The notes under the pieces: generated by a model | The model's database searches: none | The model's input: only the letters and a program-made list of their open reading frames with translations | What the model was told of the DNA's origin: nothing | NCBI GenBank assembly: GCA_963920635.1 | Contig: OY987305.1 | Span: 9,029,153 to 9,093,152, forward strand | Reading direction: 5' to 3' | From: Pseudeuparius sepicola | Lineage: Eukaryota > Arthropoda > Insecta > Coleoptera > Anthribidae | DNA length: 64,000 bases | Shown: in pieces, positions 28,501-38,780 of the stretch | How positions within the stretch are numbered: the stretch's first letter is position 1 | Layout of the letters: the number at the start of each line of letters is the position of its first letter | Translations under genes and position numbers: made by a program

Positions 28501-29833
28501 AAATAAAACAAAAAATAAAAAACTCAAATTCAAATTATTATTATTTTAAAAGGTCACCTTTTAAAATAAAAAAGGTGTTCAAACAATCCACCATCATTAT
28601 TTAATGCAAATATTGCATCTTTTTAAAACTGAATTTGTCGCCTTTCTTAGAGAGCGCCTGTCAATACTGGAAATTGTTTCTAAAACAGCTGCTCTTAATT
28701 CAGCAATTGTCTCATACTTTATTTTGTACCGTTCCACACAAAAAGAAATCCAAAACAGACAAATCGGGGGATCGGGGCTGCCAGGAAATAGGTCTATTTC
28801 TCCCTATCCAACTATTTGAATAGAGCTGATCTAGGTAATTTCTTACGGGCAAATAATTATGTGGTGGAGCTCCATTATGATAATTTTTGTTATAGTTTGT
28901 TACCAGCTAAAAATAAAATATTTGAAAGTTTGAAGTATGTCTTATTATAAAATAGAACATAATTATGAAAATATTCCATGGCTGACTATGTAAAAATTTA
29001 AAAAAATCAGAAAATTAGCCATAGCTCTTTTATTTTTTATAATAACTATGCCGAGTTTTATATCTTTGGAAAGCTCAAAAAATGGCCGATTTAATAAGGC
29101 CACAGCCAAATATGATTTACATTTAAAAAAACACAAGTTTATATTATATCTCAAAAATCACAAACAACAAACAAATTGGATTAGATTACTCTATATCACC
29201 CTGTATATTTTTTTTAATCGGAAAAAAATGTTTTATTAGGCACGAAAATAATCATAAGAGATCACCCGTCCATAAACCGACTGCTTGCGGCGTTGCTTGA
29301 CTTTGACGATCGCTCTACGAGGCACGGAGCTTCCCAACAGAAACTCCACACTGCTGCCTGTTGTGCAGCCTCCATGAAAAATATATTGATATTCAAACCT
29401 ACTAAAATATTTATACTGGAAGAGTGCGCTGTTATAGGTAACAATTTCGCAATGTGTACGAAAAGTTAAATGGGCCTTTATTGGCCAGGATTTGAATATT
29501 TGGTCACTTTTGACGGGCGATGGCTCCGCATCTGACGTTTGATGTTTACATCTCGCCAAGGCCTACATATTTTTTCAAAATCTGTATGACTGAATAAAAT
29601 AGTATACATACCTCAGCAGAAGTTTCATTACAGCCTCAGGATATTGTTGACCTCGATATATGTTTTTGACCTCTAGTGTAGTAATTTCCCATTTTTATTT
29701 TTGCCGCAGCTCTGAGCCGCCAACCGAGGCCGTGGAAAACTCCAAACTGAACCCAGAGGCGGCGGAATTCGTCCCGATGGGCTGTAGGGCGCCCTTACAA
29801 GAGCCGCCGACCACTACTCCCACCTCGTCCTAA
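22521..29833 (+). CDS. Paip2: Poly(A)-binding-protein-interacting protein 2 (PAIP2)
   Basis: Three coding exons, 22521-22700, 22777-22856 and 29710-29833, with GT-AG introns. They join in phase (0, then CT|C) to give 127 aa, the length of human PAIP2. The acidic, disordered protein carries the family signature FSEYLWMENEEEFDKE (residues 45-60), an acidic helix LEEEALMEECMEAFM (62-76) corresponding to PAM1, and a C-terminal PAM2 motif, SKLNPEAAEFVP (98-109), which binds the MLLE domain of PABP. The family represses cap-dependent translation by displacing PABP from poly(A) and from eIF4G; this is known for mammals and inferred here. The first ATG after the likely 5' UTR acceptor was taken as start; M3 is the alternative. 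Introns are 76 bp and 6.85 kb; the latter is full of transposon remnants. Confidence 0.94.
23246..23535. repeat. Cluster of GTAC-centred palindromes (GCCGTACATGTAC type)
   Basis: Within about 290 bp occur GTACCGGTAC, GCCGTACATGTAC (twice), GCGTACGC, GCCGTACATATAC, GCCGTACGGGTA and ACGTACAGGTACGGC. A degenerate copy lies near 23780-23835 (GCGTACCAAGG, TAGTACGACAG). This may be the subterminal repeat field of a non-autonomous DNA transposon; its ends are not clear. Confidence 0.6.
24184..24858. mobile_element. Non-autonomous piggyBac-type element (MITE)
   Basis: Bounded by TTAA on both sides. The inverted ends are TTAACACGTTCACTGC and GGCAGTGAACGTGTTAA. Internal ACCAGACAAATATGTCCGG-type motifs recur three times. 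TTAA target duplication and this terminal form are piggyBac hallmarks. No transposase. The flanking host sequence is a diverged copy of 23930-24010, where the site is uninterrupted. Confidence 0.85.
24905..25045. repeat. hAT-like terminal fragment, CCCGGGA-rich
   Basis: TTAGTGATGGGTTTACCCC start, followed by inverted CCCGGGATTTTT / AAAAACCCGGGAG blocks and CTCCTGGGATT. Similar in style to hAT subterminal repeats; boundaries unclear. Confidence 0.35.
25990..26319. mobile_element. hAT-like end with GTAGTTCAATTA subterminal repeats
   Basis: About ten copies of AAGTAGTTCAATTA or its complement precede a right terminus CGACAGCTCTG (inverted, CAGAGCTGTCG), a common hAT end. A 22-bp tandem (GAAGTAGTTCAATTATTTCT) lies at 26090-26140. 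A matching left end was not found. Confidence 0.5.
26459..26647. mobile_element. 189-bp MITE with 26-bp inverted ends
   Basis: AAAGATTTATTCAACCTAG at the left and its complement at the right are perfect inverted repeats, followed by a second inverted block (GACAGAAGCTTCAA / TTGAAGCCTGTC). Non-coding. The target duplication is not clear. Confidence 0.75.
26760..26920. repeat. hAT-like end with TATCCG/GAATAC repeats
   Basis: Many ATCCGTAT/TATTCGAATAC motifs end in CCGGACCCAGCTCTG (inverted, CAGAGCTGGGTCCGG), a hAT-type terminus. Left end not identified. Confidence 0.5.
27686..27925. repeat. Two tandem foldback units
   Basis: Unit 1 (about 27690-27793) begins TACCTCGGCACTGAAG and ends with the inverse CTTCAGTGCCTTGGTA; both arms contain TTTTTATGACTCGTG or its complement. 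Unit 2 (about 27804-27925) has the same arms. The loop regions hold the GCCTCTGGCCGAGGC-like string. Confidence 0.65.
27931..29207. mobile_element. Tc1/mariner-type relic with TACAGGGTG ends
   Basis: TATACAGGGTGAG at the left and TATCACCCTGTATA at the right are inverted ends with TA flanks. Arms of about 300 bp (28200-28505 and 28885-29190) are inverted copies. The middle encodes a minus-strand transposase relic (next entry). Element not autonomous. Confidence 0.75.
28604..28885 (-). pseudogene. Transposase C-terminal relic (DDE, Tc1/mariner group)
   Basis: Minus-strand translation, broken by stops, reads MMELHH, then FPGSPDPPICLFWISF (a decayed SPDLxxLDFFLW block with the third catalytic site region). 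A terminal part follows: YETIAELRAAVLETISS, then LRKATNSVLKR. This order is the C-terminal end of DDE transposases common in insects. Several frameshifts; not functional. Confidence 0.65.
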
Positions 29834-31565
29834 ATCTGGTCATTTCCACTGTAAATATCTTTTTTTTTTTAATTTTCCTGATGGTCTTTCGAGCTCGACA
29901 CTTGGATCTTGTTCCTTCATATGCTGCAGTCTGTCATACCGTTTGTTAATGTTTTTTTTTTTGTAAAATTTTCCACTTCGTACCCAGTACTGCTGTCCCA
30001 GTTCATGATTATGTTGAAATGTTGTAATTATCTTGAAAAGCAAGGAATGAATCTTGTATATATAGAAGTCGTCTGTATATGTTTTGCATCTATTTACAGG
30101 CAATATATGGTACTATATTTAGACAGACGTTAAAAGAAAAAAAAAAACAAAAATATCTAAATTAATTAAAAAAAAAATTAAGAAAATCTCATTAAATCTT
30201 TAAAAAATATTTGATATTGTAGCATATATTGTCATTCATACATACCTAAAACATGTTTTAACTTAAGCTGAATCTACTTAAAAAAATTAAGAGATGGATT
30301 TGCAAAAATCCTGTAGTAATTTAAGCATATTGTGTTTATTAATTAAATCTATATGCCGCGAAATAATTTAAACTCTGAATCTTGAATAAATCAAATTTAT
30401 AAATCCAATTATGTTCTCTTAATTGTGTTAAGGCACACCACACAAAAATTTTGTAATTTTGTCTCTCGGATATTATGCCCTTAATTAATTTTCAGACAAA
30501 GGAGCAAATTAGACCTTAATGCTCTGTTTTGACAACAATTGAGAGCGGCCTAACTGAACCCCTCAAAATTATGATTTATTGAAAATGAAAAATCCAATAT
30601 GCATTAATTAATTTTGTATTCAAATGTTTTTTGTCTGGTGTGAATACATAGAACATACAAAATTCAATATAATATTTTACAACTTCTTTGTAGATCAAAT
30701 TTATAGTGTGAAGTAGAATGTAATTTCCTTTTTTTTGTTTAGATTATTTTGATGCCATATGAGACAGTTAAATATATTTTTGTGATCTAGTTTTTATTAA
30801 GAAAAATGTGTCCTCACCACAATCTCAATTCACACAAATAATTGTGGGTGATATTTTAAGGCTGTGGGAGAACAAAAAAAATTAATGCTTAACCGGTCAT
30901 CTCTTTGATTTGCTCTCTTGAAGGTTAGTTTGTAGTTATGGTGCAAATAAAAAATGTATAATTTATATGTAGTACATGAATATATAAATTTTACAGAACC
31001 TTGCATTTTACCTTGTCCTAGAACTACAAAGTGTATAGCATTCTCGGCTGTGAAAATTTACTTACGAGTGAAATTTTACAGATGAATGGGTAAAATTTGC
31101 ATCTAAATCACTTGACTGTAGTGAACTGCCATTTGGCAAATAAAATACGAAGTAATTTTACATTTTTTATATTAATTTTATTACAAATCGCTCTTGAGAC
31201 AATACAAAGAAAAATTACACCTCATAATACAAATAAATTTTGCAGAGTTGTATATCTGAACGAGCAAAACACTTATCCCCTGGTCAAACTTGAGAATAAT
31301 TGTTGTTTAGAAGTCGAACAAATATTGCTTTTATGTACAGAAGCCCGGAAAAACGAAATCACTCGTTGGACATTGTTCTTCTTCTAAACGATTGTCAGAA
31401 CAAAAATTATGTACAAAAATCAGAACGGACGTCACGATATTGTGTAAGCCACAAAAATAAATGCTAGCAAATGAAAATGGCTTGAAAACTGAAATTTACA
31501 AATTCACAACATTACGCTTTAGCAAGATATCTCAGAAAGGTGCCAACTCCGTAGGCCACATCTAC
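29834..31565. other. PAIP2 3' flank
   Basis: AT-rich, no gene recognised. The PAIP2 3' UTR starts here; AATAAA at 30385-30390 and 30946-30951 are candidate polyadenylation signals. Confidence 0.4.
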
Positions 31566-31930
31566 TATACTAAAATCGAGCAATCCGTACGCCTGATGTA
31601 AATAAAACCACGTGTTCAATGACGATCGTCGATTGGTCGGTAGGCTATAAAATTTCACCCGACTCGGCAACAGGGACGTGCTCGATCGCAGAAGTGTAGA
31701 TATTCGGTTTTATCTTGTTGTTTTCAGCTATTTAGACACTGCCACAAATAATTTTATCGATGTTTTGAACCATTTTAATTAAGCCAATAATTCTTGTCTG
31801 AAATATTTTGATGTACACAATTGTAAGACTAAAATTAAATAAAGGTCGTACCTCCGTGCGGCTATGGCAGATATTTCAACCCACGTGCTCTTGTTTACTC
31901 CAGGCGTAAGAGTTGCCCGATTTTACTATA
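31566..31930. mobile_element. MITE with TA-flanked inverted ends
   Basis: TATACTAAAATCGAGCAA at the left and its near complement TTGCCCGATTTTACTATA at the right; the match continues inward through TACGCCTG and GTAAA. TA flanks and end form suit a Tc1/mariner-class MITE. No coding content. Confidence 0.75.
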
Positions 31931-32035
31931 GACTAGGTATTTAAAGTTTAAAAATTTAGAGATGTAAGGTTTGGCTATTTTACGAATGATCTTATTAATA
32001 TGAAGTTAAAAAGTCGACACCTACAGTTAACAATT

Positions 32036-34629
32036 TCATTTGCAGGCCTGGCTCTGCTTCTGATCTTTTTCTTCTAACTTCTTTTTTTGTTTCTCTCGCA
32101 TCATTTCAGCATCTCTGCAAAATAAATGGCCTACTTTATTATATAAAACAAAACATATTCATTGCTGAGATCATAACCAACTTATTTTTTTTATTACTAT
32201 AGGTACACAAATTTAAAAGGCATGTCTACAAAGAAAGAAATCACTGTTAGTTTCTAAAATATTATAAACCTGTTTCAATAGGTACGATAGAGATTACATT
32301 TTTTACTTGTAAGCATAGCAATATTGCTTTGCTTTTACTATTATTAAATCTATTATCTTTTGGATATTATATTTTGAGAAACCCGATCGATCGTCTATTA
32401 TTTTATATTTACACACTTTCTAATTCCTTCTGAGCATATAGAATTGAATTATTGCAAAATAAATCATTCCTAAATAACTCAATATGTCCCTGACAGTATC
32501 AATATGGTGTGCATTCTTAAAATGTTTTCAACATGTCAGAAGATAAACAACAATTTTAAAATGTCTCGCTTGAGAAGGAAAGAATAAAGAATAGCTACAT
32601 TTATAAAGAAAAATATTGACATCCTATTAAGTATTTTTACGTAATTATGCGTTGAGAGGTGGATTTTTTCCATAGCAAAGTTTTCCTTTTCGGAAATAAA
32701 GGTGGGTTTATGGAAGACAATTTAACGTAATTTAATATTAACACAATTTAACGTAACATAAGAATTTATTATTTCGTTAACAGGGGAAATGTCAAAATCA
32801 AATTTTCGCACAAGATCTATAAGACCTCTATTTCAATATCGGAGGCCCCCTGGGAGACGTAGGACTTCGCCCCACATCAGAAAAATACAAAACCTAACCC
32901 ATAACCATCCTAAATAATGAATAATAAACAAGCAGTGCTAGGGAGTTTTTGCGAGTTTGTGTCTTACCGTTGGCAATGAAATTATACGCATGCGTAAATT
33001 GAGATTTTCTTTAATTTTAATGCCAAAGTTAAAAGTTGGTTAACTTTTAGGTTACGTTACATTAAATTATGCTGCATAAACACTCCCATTGCATAACATA
33101 TTTTAACTTCTCTCTTACAATGTTACGTTAAAGTTACATTTAAAATTACGTTAAATTGCATTGCATATACCCACCTTAGTTCTAAGAAGAATATCCTTTT
33201 TTTAGCTGGCTACAAATGTTAAAATTAAGTAATGCTGATAATTACTTTTGCTGGTATTTATAGTATAATAATTATAATTAATTTTTAGGTTGAGAAAAAG
33301 ATCTGTGGTAGTGGTTTTAAGTTTTAATATATTCGGTAATATTCAATATTTTCATTTATGTACTCGGGGTGATTTATTATTGTGCACCTTGTTTTTTTCG
33401 TAAACGGCTGTAGACTTTTTTTTGAAAAATGTACCTTGTTTCTAACTCCACGAGTGTAAAAACCGATGAAAAAAATTTACATCGGGCATCGCGACGTTTT
33501 CAAAATTGCTTTCCTCAGAAACATACATACTATTTTTATTATGCCATTTGAAAGCTTATGTAAAGTTTTTTTTTTTATAAAATAAAAAATAAATAACTAC
33601 TTTTTTCTTGTAGCTTTAAAAAAAAACAAATCTGTCGGATTTGAACTACCCCGTACCTCTATCTATAAAATAAGAAAGTAATAAGTAGGTAGGTATAGTA
33701 TAAATGAACTCACTTGGAACAGCATAGGCGTTTGCTTTGCAAAACAAGACCGAGTCTTAGGCGGCGTGCGGCCCTTAATAATATTATAAAAATTTTATTT
33801 AAATGCTCTAAAAAAAGAATAAAATAAACTTTGAAATAATTAACCAAAGCAAACCAATAATTTTGTTTCACACAAAACAACACCACACAAAGATCTATAG
33901 GTACACAAAACCAATATCCGTAAAATAAAGCGCAATCCTCATTCCCATGCACGGCACTGGTTATACTGGCCTAACTGGCCCACGTCGACACCTGCTTCAT
34001 GGATCTCTGAAACTCCGACCAATCAAATCGCTACGCTGGATGCCTCCTTGACTAGATCGACGTCGACCACATAAAAACCTTTGAATTTTATACGGGTGAT
34101 TTCTGCTGATAAGTCTGGCATTTTTAATAGCAGCAGAGCGTGGTAAATGCTGAAATAGATCGCGCCCCGTATATCACTGTGATCCAAGTGAGAGTTCATT
34201 TATTCTTTACTTATTACTTCATACTTTAAATACAAGGGTTGTTGACAAAAATGTTAGCTACCTAATAAGAAAAGTACCACTTTTTAACAAAATATAAATA
34301 TCTAGGAACTTTAAAGTAGTCGGCACCTGGCGTTTTATGGAACTGTCTAGGTATACAGCTAATAATCAATGCTAAAAATGAACATGGCGTGAAATATACC
34401 CACTTCTTTAAAACGTTATGCTTAGCAAAGGCAAAAAATATACAACTTACCTAAATTTTCGTTGTTCTACTGTTAAGCCATCATTCTTTTTGCCTCTTTG
34501 CTGATCTTGTTGTTTCTTTTGGTTTTTGGCCCTAGCTAATTCACGCTGGTTTCCACCTAAAATATGCTAGGTTATCTGGGATACGTCTGTACCACCCAAA
34601 TCTACCCTTTAAAAATACTCACGGGTCAT
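32036..34629 (-). CDS. Serf: SERF/4F5-family small basic protein
   Basis: Three coding exons, 34629-34623, 34556-34451 and 32114-32036, all with GT-AG introns, join to 63 aa. Exon 1 contributes only ATGACCC before a GTGAGT donor; codon 3 (C|GT, Arg) is completed by exon 2. The N-terminus MTRGNQRELARAKNQKK is the invariant family signature. It is followed by a GLTVEQRKFRDAEMMREKQ segment and a charged Lys/Glu-rich helix to the TGA. SERF proteins are small disordered cofactors that modify protein aggregation and bind nucleic acid in other animals; the role here is inferred. Intron 1 is 66 bp; intron 2 (2.3 kb) carries a MITE. Length and order match fly and vertebrate members. Confidence 0.93.
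32699..33177. mobile_element. MITE in SERF intron 2
   Basis: AAGGTGGGTTTATG at the left, CATATACCCACCTT at the right, with inner inverted CAATTTAACGTAA / TTACGTTAAATTG. Internal ACGTTA-rich repeats. Non-coding. Confidence 0.75.
33178..34450 (-). other. Rest of SERF intron 2
   Basis: AT-rich; no exon or recognisable element apart from a GC-richer patch near 33960-34070 without an open frame of interest. Confidence 0.4.
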
Positions 34630-35021
34630 TTTTGTATATTAGTAATTAAGGAAAGGATAAAAACTTGTAAAAATAACGCCTTCCGAAGGCCGCAGCCTCT
34701 TCTAGAAACGACAAACGATATACGTTGCTGGATTTCTACAACGATATGGGTGAATCAGATGAATGTATAAAATGTATAGCACGGGATTATGGGATGATGG
34801 ATGTGATGGATGCGATCGCGATGGATGTGCCGAATCTACCAAGAACAAAGAAAGCGAATTTTATAATACCTACTTCTATCCCTATCTAATTTTAATGCGC
34901 GGTTGCTAATGGAACTATTTGCTTCTACCCGGGGTTCACTTATTCACTTGTTATGAACAGAGAAATATCCCTCACAAAATATCCATCTCTGTGAATGCGA
35001 CCCAAAGTGCGACCCACTACC

Positions 35022-35069
35022 CACTGGACCCAAGAACGTTAAATAGTTTAACGTTCTTGCACTGGACCC
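35022..35069. repeat. Micro-hairpin insertion 5 with 10-bp duplication
   Basis: CACTGGACCC at 35022-35031 and 35060-35069 brackets a 28-bp insert; counting one base of the duplication, the arms are CAAGAACGTTAAA and TTTAACGTTCTTG, loop TAG. Confidence 0.85.
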
Positions 35070-35099
35070 ACACTACTCACCCATAAAATACAAAGATTA

Positions 35100-35146
35100 G
35101 TGCGACCCCCCCCCCACAGACGATTTGTTCGTCTGTGGTGCGACCC
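35100..35146. repeat. Micro-hairpin insertion 6 with 9-bp duplication
   Basis: GTGCGACCC at 35100-35108 and 35138-35146 brackets a 29-bp insert: a C run, then CACAGACGA, loop ATTTGT, TCGTCTGTG. Only 30 bp from insertion 5. Confidence 0.8.
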
Positions 35147-36119
35147 TTCGAATTCTAATCATTGACATAAAAAGGAACGCTCCTTTTGCCCCTGCACTGA
35201 GAACTTTAGCTCAGTTGTTAGCCGAGCTACTCGCCCACTCAGTTTTTTCCTGTCAAAGGCTCATCTTGTGAAAGGGTAATTTTCCCCACCACCAAACTGA
35301 GCCAATATGCTCGATAGTGAGAGTTCTCGCGAGGATGTGCTTGAAGGGTGAAGGGGGAGGTTAAAAATCTCACTTTAGCTCACATTCTCATTTGTAAAAT
35401 GAGCTGCCACCAACTGATATAAAGCGTTGATCGACTCCATCGACGGTCGTCCACGGATAAAGTAAGAATTCTTAAGAAAAGTGGCAAAAGGAACGCGGCT
35501 ATAGACTGGATCACAAAATAAAAAAAGCTTGACTGGAACGTGGAACCCACCCACACCTAACCCGATACGTACGTATTCTTGACCCGAGACGACAAATCCC
35601 ACTGGTGTGTTCAGAACAGAGATACTCAGGTCAGGGGCGAGAATGAGCTACACAGATGGGAGGGGAGGGGAGGCGATAGCGATTTTCTTTCTTATAAGGC
35701 ATCGAAAATTTACAGGGAAATAGGTATTGCTCCCTGTCTCGTTGAAAATATAATTATAATCTTGTTAAGTTTGCAATACGTATCTTAAATATTTCAAACA
35801 ACTTTTTACAGATGTTTTATACACAGTCATTTAATTGGTCCTACCTATCCAGGCAAATTAAATTTTTTATTGGAAAATATTCAGTAAAAGATATAATCCA
35901 GAAATATTATGTGCCAGTTCTGTAGGTAACATTCTCAAATTTTACGAGAAGGTAAGAAAAAAAACAATGCTCCAATAAACATTGTGAGATTCAAGAAAAA
36001 CCACCTCATTATCCTCAGAGGACCTCAGGTTGATTTTTTTCCACAGAATGTAAGAAGACATTATTTACAATAAAATTTCCAAATATACTTTTGCTTTCAT
36101 GTATTCATACCTATTTGTT

Positions 36120-36862
36120 TTGAGACAATCATGTTCTACTCTCTCTCGTCTACCCTTTAAAAAACATCAAATTCCGAAAAATGTTGAGGAAGACTGTCAA
36201 ATTGAAATGCTTAACAATCCCGCTATTTCTTAACCCTTCACCGTTTTTGTAACGTGCTTGAACTCCCTCAAGTTAATCCTCTATCCTCCCTCTACTTTTC
36301 GTAAAAATGTTGTGCCTAATATCCCCAAAAACCGAAAAGCAACGACTCCTGGCGAGTGGCGAATTTAAGCTTCTGTGCGCTTGACTACTGCCCAACATTC
36401 CTTTGCAGAGATTCGCGCAGCGTCAGCGTTCGACGCTAACTTCACAAAGTGGCACATGCGCCATTTTCGTTTCTTGTTTTTCAGCTTGTTCTGGAACGCG
36501 TATCTATCAGTCAGCCGTGCAGTATATGATATCGAAGAGCAGAGAAGCTACCAGAAAAGAGGTATTTACTAACTTATTCCTTTATTACCCTTTTCCTGTC
36601 TTCATCCCAGACAGGGCGTGAAATAAATTCACATGGAAGGTGCGTCTGGCCGCAGTGGCGTAGCTATGCTGGGGCAATTCGGTGCGTCGCCCCGTGGTCC
36701 CGCGGGTTAGGGGGCCCTAATTCTTGACATTGCTTTCATACTTGACAGTAATTCTCTCCCAAAATAAGTATTTTCTTAATCGCCGAAAAGGCGAATAAAT
36801 TTATTAAAAATGCACGCACTCCTCATTGTGTATACGGTGTGCGGGGCAAATTTCTACGTCAT
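36120..36862 (+). repeat. Repeat family X, copy 1, left part
   Basis: Closely matches 58914-59601 through strings such as CTTCTGTGCGCTTGACTACTG and the GGTCCCGCGGGTTAGGGG segment. It holds only a partial copy of the 165-bp unit that is tandem at 58 kb. The copy is split by a 1.7-kb insertion and resumes at 38572. Class unknown: no ends or protein identified. Confidence 0.65.
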
Positions 36863-37019
36863 CTCTTTTAATTATATCCCGCTCGCCGGCCGAGTACTTA
36901 TTCCAGACACGACAGTTACAGCAAAGCCGTACCCAAGGGGGTATATGGGGGTTCAATGTTCAACCCCTCCCCCCGAATTTGTTATTTCGCATGTAAAGCG
37001 GAATTAACTCGGGTAGGTA
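36863..37019. other. Left flank of the nested insertion in repeat X
   Basis: Part of the 1.7-kb segment absent from repeat X copy 2. It ends with GGTAGGTA, the hAT target duplication. Confidence 0.4.
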
Positions 37020-37303
37020 CAGACTTGGGTAGAATACCAAAAACCAGTATTCGAATACGAATACAGAATACTCAAGTTGAACTGGATTCGAATCCTAGAG
37101 ATTTGAATACTATTCTAACAAAAGTATTCAATTACCGAATAGTATTCGAATCCGTGTATTCATATAATGAATATTGTGTTCATTTAATTACCTTATATGA
37201 AACACCCTTTATAAGCTAGGCTGGTTATACTAAGTCAAATAATATCTTGGGAAAGGCTTAATCGATTCGCGAAAAAGGATCACCAATATATGACCTGTGG
37301 TTT

Positions 37304-37596
37304 ATTATACAAGGTACTCCGGAAAACTCTTTTTTTTTTAATTTTGCCCCATTTGGTGGATAACCAAAGGTTTTGAACTAGGGCCAATTCGATGACACTG
37401 CATTTTATTCTTATAAACATGCCTAATATGGTTTGTAATTTTTGGGGATTTTCTTTTATTAACAGTCGACCACATAATATAGTACCTACTACTATTTCAA
37501 AAAAGTATAATCCAAAATGTAGAGTTCTCGAGAACTGCAGGTTGAAAAGTTGAAAAGTTTTTTGAAATGCGGCCCATTTTCCAAACACACTGTATA
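37304..37596. mobile_element. Small Tc1/mariner-like MITE nested in the hAT element
   Basis: Left end TATACAAGGTACTCCGGAAAA, right end TTTTCCAAACACACTGTATA; TA-type flanks. Degenerate, non-coding. Confidence 0.5.
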
Positions 37597-37612
37597 TTTG
37601 ACTATTTTCATC

Positions 37613-38198
37613 TATATGTTACAGCCCGTATGTGAAAACAGACCGTATGTATACGGTCTAGGCTGTATCTATACGGCCTAAATGGCGCAGACCGTATGTA
37701 AATGACATGGCATTTCATAGACCGTTAACATACGGACTATTGACATTCAGACTGTATGTGCAATCGTAGAGAATTAGGTACCCTTCTTTTTTATATAGGC
37801 CCATTAAAGAAGAATATGCCTTCTTCTTAGTATGCGTATTTTGCAGAAAAAAAATCTAGGGTACCTATACATTATACTAAATAATTACCTTTTTAAGAAG
37901 TAATATCCTTTTTTGATGAGCCTATATAAAAAAGAAGGGGTAATTCAGAAATGGAGGACGTCGAAACCGCCCGGAAAACATTACACATACATTGTGTCTT
38001 TGATCTCTCTGTGATATACGGTCTAGTTGCAGATAGACCGTATATAATAGGTCTAGTCCTTTTGCAAACCGACTAGACCGTTTGTTGACGGACACGCTTC
38101 TTATACATATGGACTAATATCTTCAGTCCGTTTACATATGGACTAGTCCTTTTGTATACGGCCTGTTTTACATATATACGGTCTGCAACATATACATA
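37613..38198 (+). mobile_element. Palindrome-rich element (CCGTAT family), copy 1
   Basis: Ends TATATGTTACAGCCCGTAT and its near complement at 38180-38198. Inside are many CCGTAT/ATACGG pairs (GACCGTATGTATACGGTC is one), AGTCCGTTTACATATGGACT, and an inverted TTCTTTTTTATATAGGC pair. A second copy lies inverted at 61029-61634. Non-coding. Confidence 0.85.
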
Positions 38199-38571
38199 CA
38201 ATAAAAATCAAAACTTTATATAGGTAAAAACAAAAAATGTAAATATACCTAAGAATACCGATCATTGTCCATGTTTTTTTTTGTAATCTTATTAGTATTC
38301 AACATTTGAATACAGGATTCAAATTTTGAATCCTGTACTCTGATTCAGAATACTGAGATTTGAATATCGGTATTCTTTCTAAGAGAATCCTAAAAAAAAT
38401 CAGTATTTAAATTACCGAATACAGAATACCTGCTTTAAAAAGTAGCTATAAGAATAAGAATACCTGCTTCTCGGGAGTATTTGAATATGAATACGATTAC
38501 TGGCAAAGTAGCTTGAATAGGATTCCGAATACTGAGGATTCGAATACTACCCAAGTCTGGGTAGGTATGTA

Positions 38572-38780
38572 CAACGGCACAACGCTCAATGCACAATGAC
38601 GGGCGCCATTATTTTCTTCTATCCAGGTATATATAACCGCTACCTACTCTTATGTACACTGTATTTACGGAAATGAAAATTCTTCACAGCTAATATCTTT
38701 AGTGCCACGAAAAATTTCAAAAATCGCCGCGACACTTCAATTTTTGAAACTAACTCTAAAATCTTAAATACGACCGCCCC
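38572..38780 (+). repeat. Repeat family X, copy 1, right part
   Basis: Resumes homology to 59603-59845 (ACGGCACAACGC, then ATATCTTTAGTGC and AAAATCGCCGCGACACTTC) after the nested hAT insertion. Confidence 0.65.

Larger units (their letters stand above)
34630..36119. other. Upstream of SERF; intergenic
   Basis: The SERF 5' UTR and promoter should lie just above 34630, but no clear TATA or initiator stands out. The rest has no recognised gene; GCGACCC and CACTGGACCC short direct repeats occur around 34995-35150, partly created by two micro-hairpin insertions. Confidence 0.35.
37020..38559. mobile_element. hAT-type non-autonomous element with exact 8-bp duplication
   Basis: Ends CAGACTTGGGTAG and CTACCCAAGTCTG are inverted. 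GGTAGGTA flanks both sides (37012-37019 and 38560-38567), the 8-bp duplication expected of hAT. Subterminal fields are dense in GAATAC/GTATTC. No hAT transposase; two other elements are nested inside (37304-37596 and 37613-38198). Confidence 0.85.

Noticed and set aside
28540..28575. TTATTTTAAAAGGT/ACCTTTTAAAATAA palindrome as a micro-hairpin insertion
   Set aside because: No clear flanking duplication; it lies in the AT-rich interior of the mariner relic.
29236..29559. 107-codon minus-strand frame after the mariner relic
   Set aside because: No recognisable domain, no splice context, and part of it is an inverted match to about 27310-27340, so probably transposon sequence.
37081..37105. GGATTCGAATCC as a tRNA T-arm
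   Set aside because: Part of the GAATAC-rich subterminal repeat of the hAT element; no A/B boxes or cloverleaf.
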